Shown here: one piece after another, positions 1-6,708 of the stretch
How positions within the stretch are numbered: position 1 is the first letter of the stretch
How the letters are laid out: every line of letters starts with the position of its first letter
Virus record (IMG/VR): IMGVR_UViG_3300042540_000578
Span: 1-40,374 of that record
Length of the DNA: 40,374 bases
Direction: 5' to 3' (one strand)
From: a virus
Program-made: the position numbers and the translations under genes
The notes under the pieces: model-generated
Database searches by the model: none
The model's input: the letters and a program-made list of their open reading frames with translations, nothing else
Told to the model about the DNA's origin: nothing

Positions 1-132
1 GCGGACCAGCCGGTCGACACCGACCACATCTGCGAACTGCCCCAACGTGTAGGTCGAGTGCTTCATCGTCCCGTGAGCCCATCGGCGCGTGGCGACGTAG
101 CTCCCGACGGCCTCTCCAACCGTCGTGTTCAT
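1..132 (-). CDS. int: Tyrosine recombinase (integrase), N-terminal fragment
   Basis: The reading frame begins with ATG at 132 on the minus strand and runs open off the left edge, giving 44 codons. The visible residues (start MNTTVGEAVGSYVATRRW, then a T-M-K-H-S-T-Y-T-L stretch) look like the SAM-like core-binding N-terminus of phage tyrosine integrases, which bind core att DNA; the catalytic R..HxxR..Y domain would lie outside the window. The gene lies just downstream of the repressor in the same direction, the usual arrangement in temperate actinophages. The fragment is too short for certainty: another protein with a helical N-terminus is possible. No att core can be recognised here. Confidence 0.6.
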   Translation of the reverse strand, partial: MNTTVGEAVGSYVATRRWAHGTMKHSTYTLGQFADVVGVDRLVR

Positions 133-134
133 GG

Positions 135-175
135 CCCGGTTTTGTAGTGAACCCAGTTCGTCTCTGCAAACCGGG
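135..175. repeat. 8-bp inverted repeat between repressor and integrase
   Basis: CCCGGTTT (135-142) and AAACCGGG (168-175) are exact inverted repeats separated by 25 bases. They fill the 44-base gap between the repressor stop and the integrase start. The pair could be an operator or integrase-binding site, or a weak hairpin in the transcript. There is no T-run, so a standard terminator is unlikely. Confidence 0.4.
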
Positions 176-176
176 A

Positions 177-539
177 TCATGCTGCTGCCGGTCGAGTGCT
201 GGCGACGTGGGGTGAGTCATCGTTGCCGTAGGAGCCGCCCACCCACGACAACTGCGTATATCGCCCGTCCGGTGGCGGATCTTGGCCGTAGGTACATCCA
301 AACAAGCGGGTGCGCTCCCATGATTCTCGGGCGACCTGGGCGTCGAACCCGCAGGCTTCGGCCCAGGCACGCACGACCATCCACTTCGGGGTGTGGATGT
401 CGCGCTCGTAGTTGACGACGCTGTTTCGGGACACCTCGATGCGGTCGGCGAGCTGCTTCTGGGTGAGTTCGGCGCGCTCGCGCATGACCCGCAGGTGTTC
501 GCCGAGCGTGAACGTGAGTGTGTCGGTTGCGATGCTCAT
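177..539 (-). CDS. XRE-family HTH repressor (immunity repressor candidate)
   Basis: A 120-residue protein read leftward. Residues about 10-65 form a Cro/CI-type helix-turn-helix: an LGEHLRVMRERAELTQKQL helix pair, then an LADRIEVSRNSVVNYER recognition region, then the W-rich helix common in actinophage versions. The C-terminal 50 residues are short, rich in Gly and Pro, and show no LexA-type peptidase, so this is a small single-domain repressor. It diverges from the rightward early operon and sits next to the integrase, as expected of the lysogeny regulator. ATG at 539 is chosen; a GTG at 554 in the same frame would add five residues. Neither start has a strong ribosome site. Confidence 0.75.
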   Translation of the reverse strand: MSIATDTLTFTLGEHLRVMRERAELTQKQLADRIEVSRNSVVNYERDIHTPKWMVVRAWAEACGFDAQVARESWERTRLFGCTYGQDPPPDGRYTQLSWVGGSYGNDDSPHVASTRPAAA

Positions 540-652
540 GCACACATCATCCACCCACGCCCAAGCTTAGGCAAGGGGTTGGGGTGGGTATGATCTGAAC
601 GACTCTCAGCGACACCCGCACAAGATCGCTGAAACTTTTCCTTGACTATGTG

Positions 653-680
653 CATCTGCCTATGTTTGGGTAGGCACATG
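653..680. promoter_or_regulatory. Candidate operator (imperfect palindrome) at the early gene start
   Basis: CATCTGCCTA (653-662) and TAGGCACATG (671-680) form 10-bp inverted arms with one mismatch and an 8-base spacer, a dyad of 28 bp. The right arm overlaps the ATG at 678. The site lies in the divergent gap between the repressor and the first rightward gene, a natural repressor or Cro binding place. A TTGACT hexamer at 642-647 could be a -35 element, but no convincing -10 follows at normal spacing. Confidence 0.45.
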
Positions 681-872
681 CCCAACGCTGAACACCTGAA
701 CACGCGGCAGGTTGCCGACCGGCTCGGCAGAGATGTCGCCACCGTCAACCGCTACGTCCGAGACGGGAAGCTCGAGCCGACGTTCCAGTTCCCCGGTCTG
801 CGCGGCGCCCGGCTGTTCGACCCCGCCGCCGTCGAAGCCCTCGCCGCCGACCTCGAAGCGGTGACCCAGTGA
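678..872 (+). CDS. Small HTH DNA-binding protein (excisionase/Cro-like)
   Basis: A 64-residue protein with a MerR/excisionase-type winged helix: LNTRQVADRLGRDVATVNRYV (HTH), then a charged K-L-E-P turn and a wing around RGARLFDPAAVEAL. Such proteins bind DNA for excision (Xis) or bind target sites as small regulators. It is the first gene of the rightward operon, opposite the repressor, which fits either excisionase or Cro. ATG at 678 is chosen because the similarity begins there; an in-frame TTG at 642 and ATG at 648 would add a Cys-rich tail inside the operator region. Its start lies within the palindrome at 653-680, so a bound repressor would block it. Confidence 0.7.
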   Translation: MPNAEHLNTRQVADRLGRDVATVNRYVRDGKLEPTFQFPGLRGARLFDPAAVEALAADLEAVTQ

Positions 873-967
873 GCCCCGCAGAGCGTGTCGTCATCTACCT
901 GATGGCCGCCACCCTCGGTGTCGCCCTCGGCTGGTGGCTCGCCTACACGATCGGGTTCACGCTGTGA
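869..967 (+). CDS. Tiny single-span membrane protein (first of three)
   Basis: A 32-residue protein starting with GTG inside a GTGA overlap with the preceding stop. After a short polar start (MSPAER) nearly the whole chain is one hydrophobic helix with a W-W pair, so it should be one transmembrane segment with little outside the membrane. Function unknown. It heads a run of three tiny membrane proteins linked by identical 4-base overlaps, which argues that it is translated. Confidence 0.55.
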   Translation: MSPAERVVIYLMAATLGVALGWWLAYTIGFTL

Positions 968-1113
968 CCGGCGGGACGTTCTGGATCTGGGTCGTCATCT
1001 GTCTCGCCGGCTGGGTTGCTGCGGTGTGGCTGCTCGCCGCATGGAACGACCACAGCGACCAGCTCGAGTCGTACCGTTTTCCGTACCGCGAGGACGACGA
1101 GGTGGATCGGTGA
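964..1113 (+). CDS. Small membrane protein with acidic tail (second of three)
   Basis: A 49-residue protein beginning with GTG in a GTGA overlap with the upstream gene. Residues about 5-27 form a Trp-rich hydrophobic helix; residues 28-49 are polar and acidic (N-D-H-S-D-Q, then E-D-D-E). It is probably a single-span membrane protein with a cytoplasmic acidic tail. No family is recognised. The position between repressor-proximal genes and replication genes would suit superinfection exclusion or host takeover, but that is a guess from location. Confidence 0.55.
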   Translation: MTGGTFWIWVVICLAGWVAAVWLLAAWNDHSDQLESYRFPYREDDEVDR

Positions 1114-1271
1114 CCCCCGGCGTGTACCTCGCCCTGTCGATCGCTGTCCTGTTCGGCATCGGCACGTTGATCTTCGCCCTGTGCACTGCCCCGAAGGGTG
1201 AGCAGCGGGCACGCCGCCAGCATCCGTCGTGGCCGCACAACACACCCCCGCACCCACGCCGCAAGCCCTAG
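1110..1271 (+). CDS. Small membrane protein with basic tail (third of three)
   Basis: A 53-residue protein beginning with GTG in a GTGA overlap. Residues about 4-24 form one hydrophobic span (VYLALSIAVLFGIGTLIFAL); the remainder is basic and rich in Pro and His (KGEQRARRQ, PHPRRKP). The acidic tail of the previous protein and the basic tail of this one could pair, so a small hetero-oligomer is conceivable. Function unknown. About 100 noncoding bases follow before the next gene. Confidence 0.55.
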   Translation: MTPGVYLALSIAVLFGIGTLIFALCTAPKGEQRARRQHPSWPHNTPPHPRRKP

Positions 1272-1371
1272 CTCGTCGTCGGCCCTCCCCAGTCCTAACC
1301 CTCTCCTCCTGGACCGGGTCGAGGGCCGACGGCAACCCCACACCACCACACCCAACTGGAGACACCCACCC

Positions 1372-1713
1372 ATGCCTGACCTGACCCCCGGCGACAGCCT
1401 GCGAGCCATCGCCGACCACCTCGACGCCCACCCACGACACGGCGAAGTCGCAGTGTTCATCCACGGCGGCTCAATGAACGACACCACCGACCTCGACATC
1501 ATCCTCGACGGCGCCACCGCAGCCGACATCGAGATCCTGTCCCCCGAGACAACGTTCCCGAACGTGCGCCGAGACTTCGGGCTCGCCACCCTCGGCACCA
1601 CCGTCCCCCAGCGACTCATCTCCGAACGACGCCCCACCGTCGTCGAACAGGTGCTGACCACCACCCAGCTCTTGGCCCGCCGCAACCAGCAGCAGCTCGA
1701 GGTGCAGGCGTGA
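1372..1713 (+). CDS. Hypothetical early protein, 113 aa
   Basis: Start ATG at 1372 with a weak CTGGAG about 10 bases upstream. The protein begins with a helix (DSLRAIADHLDAHP) followed by strands (GEVAVFIHGG), a layout seen in many small actinophage early proteins of unknown role. The segment GGS-x5-DLDI faintly recalls a nucleotidyltransferase signature but lacks the third acidic residue in a clear place, so no activity is assigned. The GTGA overlap at its end couples it to the next gene. Confidence 0.65.
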   Translation: MPDLTPGDSLRAIADHLDAHPRHGEVAVFIHGGSMNDTTDLDIILDGATAADIEILSPETTFPNVRRDFGLATLGTTVPQRLISERRPTVVEQVLTTTQLLARRNQQQLEVQA

Positions 1714-1943
1714 CTGGCAAGTCGGAAGCTCAGAAGCTGCTCGACATCGCCAGTAAGGGCGAAGTTGTCGACGAAGTGACCACGTTCTACGTCATGGCTT
1801 CGATCGCTCAATCGCTGATCGACATCAACGACACGCTCTCCGTGGGCCTGATCAACGGTGACGGTGTCACTGCGGTCGACCGTCTGCGTGACATCGTCGA
1901 CGAACTTGAGGGTGCCCGGTTCGCGATCGGTGGTCTGTCGTGA
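1710..1943 (+). CDS. Hypothetical early protein, 77 aa, helical
   Basis: GTG start in a 4-base overlap with the upstream stop, and a 4-base overlap at its own end with the exonuclease gene. The chain is soluble and almost wholly helical with regular acidic residues (DEVTTFYVMASIAQSLIDI, then RLRDIVDELEGARFAI). No known family is recognised. Its tight coupling to the exonuclease suggests it could be a partner of that enzyme, but nothing in the sequence proves this. Confidence 0.65.
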   Translation: MTGKSEAQKLLDIASKGEVVDEVTTFYVMASIAQSLIDINDTLSVGLINGDGVTAVDRLRDIVDELEGARFAIGGLS

Positions 1944-3709
1944 CCCTCGTCGACATCGAGGTGCCCGCAGACACCACCAGGCGCGATCGTTACGGCCGCT
2001 ACCTCGTCCAGAAGCAGGACGACCCGACCAAGCTGATCGGGCTGCAGCGGGCCACCAGCCTCGCCAAGAACGTCGACGAGACGTTCAGTCTGGAGGGGCA
2101 CTGGAAGTCGACCACGCTCGTCGGCGCACACCTCAACCCGGCGCTCGCCGCACTCGCACACGCAGCGCACGAAGCAGGCGACAAGCGAGCCGCCAAGCAG
2201 CACGCAGAGAACGCCTTCGAGCTGGCCGGCGGCAACGTCAAGCGTGACCGCGGCACCCTGATCCACGACTACACCGACCGCAAGATCCGCAACCCCGACT
2301 GGCAGATCCCCGAGTTGTACCGGGCTCAGGTCGAAGCGATCGTCGCATCCTTCCCCGCCCACGGGTTCCGAGTCGTCACCGAGTTCTCCGAGATGATCGT
2401 CGTGCTGTACCGGTGCGCCGTCGCCGGGCGCATGGACTTCGCACTCCACCACGAAGCCACCGACACCTACTACGTCGGCGACCTCAAGACCGGCAGCGTC
2501 GCGTTCTCCGGTGTGTCGTGGTCGATCCAGCTCGCCATCTACGCCAACGCCGACTGCGGCTACATCCAGGGCGACGCCGACGACGGCAGCGAGGACCGCA
2601 AGATCCCGCTCCCAGCGTTCGACCGTGACCGGGCGATCATCATCAACTCGCCGCTCGACACCACCGACGTCCACTGGTACTGGCTCGACATCGCCAAAGG
2701 CGCCGAACTGCTACCGGTGGTGACTGCGGTGCGCGAGGCCCGCAAGCTCAAGACCAAGGTACTCGTCAAGTTCGAGGGCGGCGACGCTGACAACCCGCAT
2801 GGTGAGGGCACGGCAGTTCTCGCAGCGGCACCAGTAGCGGTTGGGTCTGTGGAGGACCACCAACCAGTCGCCGCCCCCGTCACGTCCCCCACCAGGTCAG
2901 TCTCTTCCGACGCTGTCTCACACCCGGTGGGGGACACCGAACTAGCCGAAGCCAACGCCGCACTCGTCGACACCCCCTACGTGGCACGACGGGTCGGCAC
3001 CGAGTCAGCCATCCACCACCAGGCCGACGTCGCCTGGCTTATCAACCGCACCACCAGCCTCGTCGCAGCCACCTCCAAGCAGCATGTCGCTCAGGTGTGG
3101 CCGGTCGACATCGCCCGACCCGGCGACATCAAGGCAGGCACCGCCACCTGGGACGCGGGTGACATCGACGTCATCGCCATCGCCCTCGACGCCCTCGAAG
3201 CAAAGCACGACCTCCCGTTCGGCGACCCCCGCCCATCCATCGCCGCCGACCAAGCGGCACGCTTCGACGCCGCCATCACCGCCGACACCACACCGCCCCC
3301 GAAGCTGACCCCGGCGTCGGACGACGACGGCCCCGCACCCGACCACTACGTCACCGAGCTCAAGCGGCTCGCCGGTGAGATGCAGCAGTCACCCGACCCC
3401 GACGTCAGGGCGAGGATCGCTAGGGCGCAACTGTGGCAACGCGACGCCAACACCGCCGATGTGCCGTGGCGCACCGGGCTCGGCCCCAAGGGGTCGACAC
3501 CGATGCGGGTGTGGGCCATCGGCCGCGCCGCCATCGCCTGCACCCACCTCGTCGACCTCACCGCCGACGACCCCGACGCCGCTGTCCGAGCCCTGCTCGA
3601 GACGCAGCTCAGTGACCTCGCCGCACAGCCCGTGTTCAAGGTCGGCGCCCTGTTCGGCGCCCTCACCACCGACCAGGCCATCGCCATCTGGGACATGGCT
3701 GGCAACTGA
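1940..3709 (+). CDS. RecB/Cas4-type PD-(D/E)xK exonuclease with long C-terminal extension
   Basis: A 589-residue protein, GTG start in a GTGA overlap. Residues 100-205 hold the motifs of the RecB/Cas4-like nuclease fold: H109 in GTLIHD, D166 in AGRMDF, D181-L-K183 in VGDLKTG, and the QxxxY motif Q197/Y201 in QLAIYA. Such phage enzymes resect DNA ends during recombination and replication. No four-Cys iron-sulfur cluster set is visible, unlike many Cas4 proteins. Phage versions are often about 300 residues, so roughly 290-589 is an extra region: an Ala/Pro/Thr-rich linker, then helical segments (KRLAGEMQQS, WRTGLGPKG). The extension has no family I recognise. The ssDNA-binding candidate follows directly. 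Confidence 0.8.
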   Translation: MTLVDIEVPADTTRRDRYGRYLVQKQDDPTKLIGLQRATSLAKNVDETFSLEGHWKSTTLVGAHLNPALAALAHAAHEAGDKRAAKQHAENAFELAGGNVKRDRGTLIHDYTDRKIRNPDWQIPELYRAQVEAIVASFPAHGFRVVTEFSEMIVVLYRCAVAGRMDFALHHEATDTYYVGDLKTGSVAFSGVSWSIQLAIYANADCGYIQGDADDGSEDRKIPLPAFDRDRAIIINSPLDTTDVHWYWLDIAKGAELLPVVTAVREARKLKTKVLVKFEGGDADNPHGEGTAVLAAAPVAVGSVEDHQPVAAPVTSPTRSVSSDAVSHPVGDTELAEANAALVDTPYVARRVGTESAIHHQADVAWLINRTTSLVAATSKQHVAQVWPVDIARPGDIKAGTATWDAGDIDVIAIALDALEAKHDLPFGDPRPSIAADQAARFDAAITADTTPPPKLTPASDDDGPAPDHYVTELKRLAGEMQQSPDPDVRARIARAQLWQRDANTADVPWRTGLGPKGSTPMRVWAIGRAAIACTHLVDLTADDPDAAVRALLETQLSDLAAQPVFKVGALFGALTTDQAIAIWDMAGN

Positions 3710-3745
3710 TCTCTACCCCAAGCAAGCAACCAGCAAGGAGCAAGC

Positions 3746-4135
3746 ATGACCCTGTCAGACCCCGCAGCACCCGGTGGCGAAAAGCTACCGCTCGCCGAAC
3801 TCAACGGCGCACTCCTCCTCATCAACGTCCGCGACCAGCTCCACGACGTCGCCACCGAATTCGGACCCACCGACCCCATCAGCGCCGACGTGTACGTCCT
3901 CGACGGCGACCACAAGGGCGAATCGTTCGAGGACACCCTCATCTTCCCGAAGGTGCTCGTCTCGTCGCTCAAGACGAAGGTGGGCGACTGGGTCCAGGCC
4001 CGTCTCGGTCAGGGGATCGCGAAGCCGGGACGGTCGGCGCCGTGGCTGCTCAACACGATCAGCGACGACGACAAGAAGGTGTGCGCCGCCGCCCACGCCC
4101 GACTCACCGCCCCGGTTGAGATCGAGGGGTTCTGA
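3746..4135 (+). CDS. Probable ssDNA-binding (OB-fold-like) early protein
   Basis: A 129-residue protein; ATG preceded by AAGGAG at good spacing. It matches from memory a widespread actinophage early family: a start of strand type (LNGALLLINVRDQLHDV), then ADVYVLDGDHKGESFEDTLI, FPKVLVSSLK, and a VGDWVQARLGQGIAKPG strand. The alternating strands and the Gly-Lys-rich loop are consistent with an OB fold, and homologues are sometimes called ssDNA-binding proteins. It follows the exonuclease gene, so a recombination pair is plausible. The binding role is inference; the fold has not been tested here. Confidence 0.55.
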   Translation: MTLSDPAAPGGEKLPLAELNGALLLINVRDQLHDVATEFGPTDPISADVYVLDGDHKGESFEDTLIFPKVLVSSLKTKVGDWVQARLGQGIAKPGRSAPWLLNTISDDDKKVCAAAHARLTAPVEIEGF

Positions 4136-4138
4136 GCC

Positions 4139-4345
4139 GTGACTGAGGGCGACACCACCCGAACCACAGCGTCGTCTGTGGTTCGGGTGTGCCCACTCTG
4201 CGCCGGCACCGGCCGGCGACGCATCCGACGACCCGGCACACCACGCCGCGCCACCACCCTCGTCGACTGCCGCTGCACCGCCACCCGTTCCCCTGATGTG
4301 ACGGCACGAACAGAGAACCCCACCACCCCGAAGGACACACCATGA
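4139..4345 (+). CDS. Small zinc-ribbon-like protein, 68 aa
   Basis: GTG start three bases after the upstream stop; its end overlaps the next ATG by four bases. A CPLCAGTGRR segment has the CxxCxGxG spacing of DnaJ-type zinc knuckles, and a CRC follows about 25 residues later, enough ligands for one metal ion. The rest is basic and Thr-rich and probably disordered. Function unknown; nucleic-acid or protein binding is possible. Confidence 0.6.
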   Translation: MTEGDTTRTTASSVVRVCPLCAGTGRRRIRRPGTPRRATTLVDCRCTATRSPDVTARTENPTTPKDTP

Positions 4346-5436
4346 CACCTGACCAGCTCGCCGACGACATCGACAACGCCGTCGCCCACTCCGTCGAAGT
4401 CGACGGCTCGCTCGACGTGAGCATCGACAAGGCCTTGGCTGCGATGCGGCAGGCCGCTGATGCGCTCGCCGCCGGGGCCTCTGCGTTGCACACGGCACGC
4501 CTCGCCCACGGGGCACAGGCCCGCCTGATCCGCGACGACCTGTCAGACACCGCGGCAATGGTCCGCGACCTCGAGGTGGCCGACACCTGGACGCCCCGCT
4601 TCCCCGGCGACGTGCGCCCCGGCACCATCCGCTGGGGTTGCGGCGGCGGCAACAACTCGCAGCGAGCCCTCGAACACGAAGCAGCAGCCGGCCGACCGAT
4701 GGGCGTCTGGCGCCTCTTCTACCAGATGTCGCAAAGTGCAGACGCTGTCGCGAAGTGCAAGGAAGCGATCGACAACGGGCGTGTCCCTTGGTTGTCGATG
4801 AAGCCCGGCACGTCATGGCAGAACGTCGCGAACGGCACCATCGACGCAGCCCTCCAAAACCTGTTCAACAGGCTCGACGCCCTCGGCGGACCCGTCTGGT
4901 TCACGATGCACCACGAGCCCGAGGGCGGCGGCGGCACCAACGCACCCGACGACCCCGGCGGCGCACCCGCCTGGCGCGCAATGCAGTCACGCATCCGCCA
5001 GGTGCTCGGCGCCAAGGGCACCACCAACATCGCCCTGCTGCCCTGCCTCATGGGCTACACCTGGAGCTCGAACTCCGGTCGCAACCCCGACGACTGGTGG
5101 GTCGACGGCATCTTCGACGCCTACGGCTTCGACATCTACCAGTCCACCGAATCAGGACCGGCACCCACCCGTAACGCGTCATGGACCCGCGCCGTCGCAT
5201 GGTGTGCTGAACGCGACATCCCGATGGCGATCGGCGAACTCGGCAACCGCGGCAACGACACACAGGCCGGCAACGAACTCCGCGAGGTGTACGAGTCGCT
5301 GCTGACCGTCGACTGCGTCGGCAGCGCCTACTTCGACACCGCACTCAACAGCGGCCCCGCCCCCTACACCCTCACCGGCGAACCGCTGCGTGTGTTCCGC
5401 GAACTCATGGCCGACCCCCGCAGCGTCACCCTGTGA
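4342..5436 (+). CDS. GH26-like glycoside hydrolase with helical N-terminus
   Basis: A 364-residue protein. Residues 1-80 are helical and Ala-rich. From about 85 (TPRFPGDVRPGTIRWG) a TIM-barrel-type glycoside hydrolase begins. It has the GH26-like WFTMHHEPEG segment, with E192 as likely acid/base, and MAIGELG near 300, with E299 as likely nucleophile. Aromatic substrate-side residues are plentiful (WSSN, DWWVDG, YGFDIYQ). GH26 enzymes cut beta-mannans and related polysaccharides. No signal peptide or membrane span is seen. It lies among replication genes, tightly coupled on both sides (ATGA, GTGA), whereas phage glycanases normally sit with tail or lysis genes. Substrate unknown; family call from motifs only. 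Confidence 0.7.
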   Translation: MTPDQLADDIDNAVAHSVEVDGSLDVSIDKALAAMRQAADALAAGASALHTARLAHGAQARLIRDDLSDTAAMVRDLEVADTWTPRFPGDVRPGTIRWGCGGGNNSQRALEHEAAAGRPMGVWRLFYQMSQSADAVAKCKEAIDNGRVPWLSMKPGTSWQNVANGTIDAALQNLFNRLDALGGPVWFTMHHEPEGGGGTNAPDDPGGAPAWRAMQSRIRQVLGAKGTTNIALLPCLMGYTWSSNSGRNPDDWWVDGIFDAYGFDIYQSTESGPAPTRNASWTRAVAWCAERDIPMAIGELGNRGNDTQAGNELREVYESLLTVDCVGSAYFDTALNSGPAPYTLTGEPLRVFRELMADPRSVTL

Positions 5437-5618
5437 GGCCGTACACGGACACCGCACGCGACGCCGTCGAGGACGCCCAGGACCTCGCAGAGGCCGACTA
5501 CTACACGGCACGTTCGGCGTACCGGCACGGCGACATGCGCCGCGCCGTCGGCCTCCAAATGTCAGGGCGCATCAACGCCGCAGCCGCACGCGCCGCCTAC
5601 ACGACATGGAGGCAGTGA
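5433..5618 (+). CDS. Hypothetical small helical protein, 61 aa
   Basis: GTG start in a GTGA overlap with the hydrolase gene; its TGA shares a base with the next ATG (TGATG). The chain is one or two amphipathic helices with many Tyr and Ala (DTARDAVEDAQDLAEADYY, RINAAAARAAYTTW). No family is recognised. Its place in an unbroken coupled series supports translation. Confidence 0.55.
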   Translation: MRPYTDTARDAVEDAQDLAEADYYTARSAYRHGDMRRAVGLQMSGRINAAAARAAYTTWRQ

Positions 5619-6379
5619 TGCCCCGAACCGTCGTCTGGTTCTCAGCCGGCGCCGCCAGCGCGGTCGCCGCCAAACTCACCATCGCCAGCCAGCCCGACGA
5701 CCTACACCTCGTCTACATCGATCCCGGCAGCGAACACCCCGACGCCGCCCGCTTCATCCACGACTGCGAGCAGTGGTTCGACCACCCCGTCGAAATCATC
5801 CGCAACGACAAGTACGTCGACCACTGGGACGTCGTCGAACGCACCCGCTACCTCGTCGGCCCCGGCGGCGCACGCTGCACCGGAGAGCTGAAGAAGAAGC
5901 CCCGCTACGCCTACCAGCGACCCGACGACCTCCAGGTGTTCGGCTACACGATCGACGAACGCCACCGAGCCGACAGGTTCCGCGAGCAGAACCCCGGCGT
6001 CGACCTCGCCACACCGCTCATCGACCACGGGCTCACTAAGGCCGACTGCCACGGCATGATCCTCAACGCCGGTATACAGCCCCACGCCATGTACCTGCTC
6101 GGGATGCCCGCAGCGAACTGTGTGGGGTGTGTGAAGGCGTCGTCGTTCTCGTACTGGCAGAAGATCCGCCGTCACTTCCCCGACGTCTACGAGCGCATGG
6201 CGCTACTCGAACGCGACATCGGCCACTCCATCAACAAGGACGCCGACGGCCCCGTGTTCCTCGACGAACTCGATCCCGAACGCGGCAAGAACGACTCGAT
6301 CCCCGACATGGACTGCTCACTCATGTGCGCCATCGCCGAGGACGTCATCGAACTCGGACCGACAAGGCGGACACCATGA
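5618..6379 (+). CDS. PAPS-reductase-like protein (PP-loop ATPase superfamily)
   Basis: A 253-residue protein of the phage family usually labelled phosphoadenosine phosphosulfate reductase. The N-terminal VVWFSAGAASAVAAKL is the PP-loop position (S9, G11, S14), followed by DPGSEHPDAARF, GGARCTGELKKK (C87) and NCVGCVKA (C168, C171). The family fold binds ATP or PAPS and activates a substrate by adenylation or sulfur chemistry. The loop is S-A-G-A-A-S rather than the SGGKDS of sulfurtransferases, so the reaction is uncertain. Phage members often occur among DNA metabolism genes, and DNA or nucleotide modification is a common guess. No dnd-type partner genes are visible. Confidence 0.75.
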   Translation: MPRTVVWFSAGAASAVAAKLTIASQPDDLHLVYIDPGSEHPDAARFIHDCEQWFDHPVEIIRNDKYVDHWDVVERTRYLVGPGGARCTGELKKKPRYAYQRPDDLQVFGYTIDERHRADRFREQNPGVDLATPLIDHGLTKADCHGMILNAGIQPHAMYLLGMPAANCVGCVKASSFSYWQKIRRHFPDVYERMALLERDIGHSINKDADGPVFLDELDPERGKNDSIPDMDCSLMCAIAEDVIELGPTRRTP

Positions 6380-6708
6380 CCGGTAGCGCGAAACGCAAAG
6401 GCGACAACGCCGAACGCGAAGCCGCCGCCCTACTCGCCGACCTCACCGGCTACCCGGTACGCCGCCAGCTCGGCGCAGGACGACTCGACGACGTCGGCGA
6501 CCTCGACGGCATCCCGAACACCGTCATCCAGGTCGCCGACTGGGCCGACGTCCTGCGTGCCGTCAGGGTGAAGCCCGTCGCTGCTGAATGGCAACGGGAC
6601 AACGCCGGGGCGACTTTCGCTGCGTCGATGATCCGAATGCGCGGCGGCGTCTGGCGAGTCGTCCAAACCCCCGAACAATTCTGCACCCTGCTCAGGGAGG
6701 CGACATGA
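6376..6708 (+). CDS. Holliday-junction-resolvase-like PD-(D/E)xK protein
   Basis: A 110-residue protein with ATGA overlaps on both sides. The layout K8-G9-x3-E13-R14-E15, RRQLGAG, DDVGDLDG (D42) and a following strand VIQV resembles archaeal/phage Hjc-type resolvases, which cut four-way junctions. The third catalytic position, normally E-x-K or Q-x-K at the end of that strand, reads Q52-V-A54, so the lysine is missing. Either a downstream residue (R66 or K68 in the RAVRVKP region) substitutes, or the protein binds without cutting. Its setting among recombination and replication genes fits a resolvase. Confidence 0.6.
   Translation: MTGSAKRKGDNAEREAAALLADLTGYPVRRQLGAGRLDDVGDLDGIPNTVIQVADWADVLRAVRVKPVAAEWQRDNAGATFAASMIRMRGGVWRVVQTPEQFCTLLREAT

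Noticed and set aside
1440-1500. Nucleotidyltransferase / toxin-antitoxin signature in the 1372 gene
   Set aside because: The GGS...DLDI match is short and lacks the remaining motifs and any partner gene.
1808-2674. Long minus-strand reading frames opposite the exonuclease and other genes
   Set aside because: They mirror the codon bias of GC-rich plus-strand genes and show no domain similarity or ribosome sites.
5618-6379. DNA phosphorothioation (dnd) system
   Set aside because: Only a PAPS-reductase-like gene is present; no DndA, DndD, DndE or restriction genes lie nearby.
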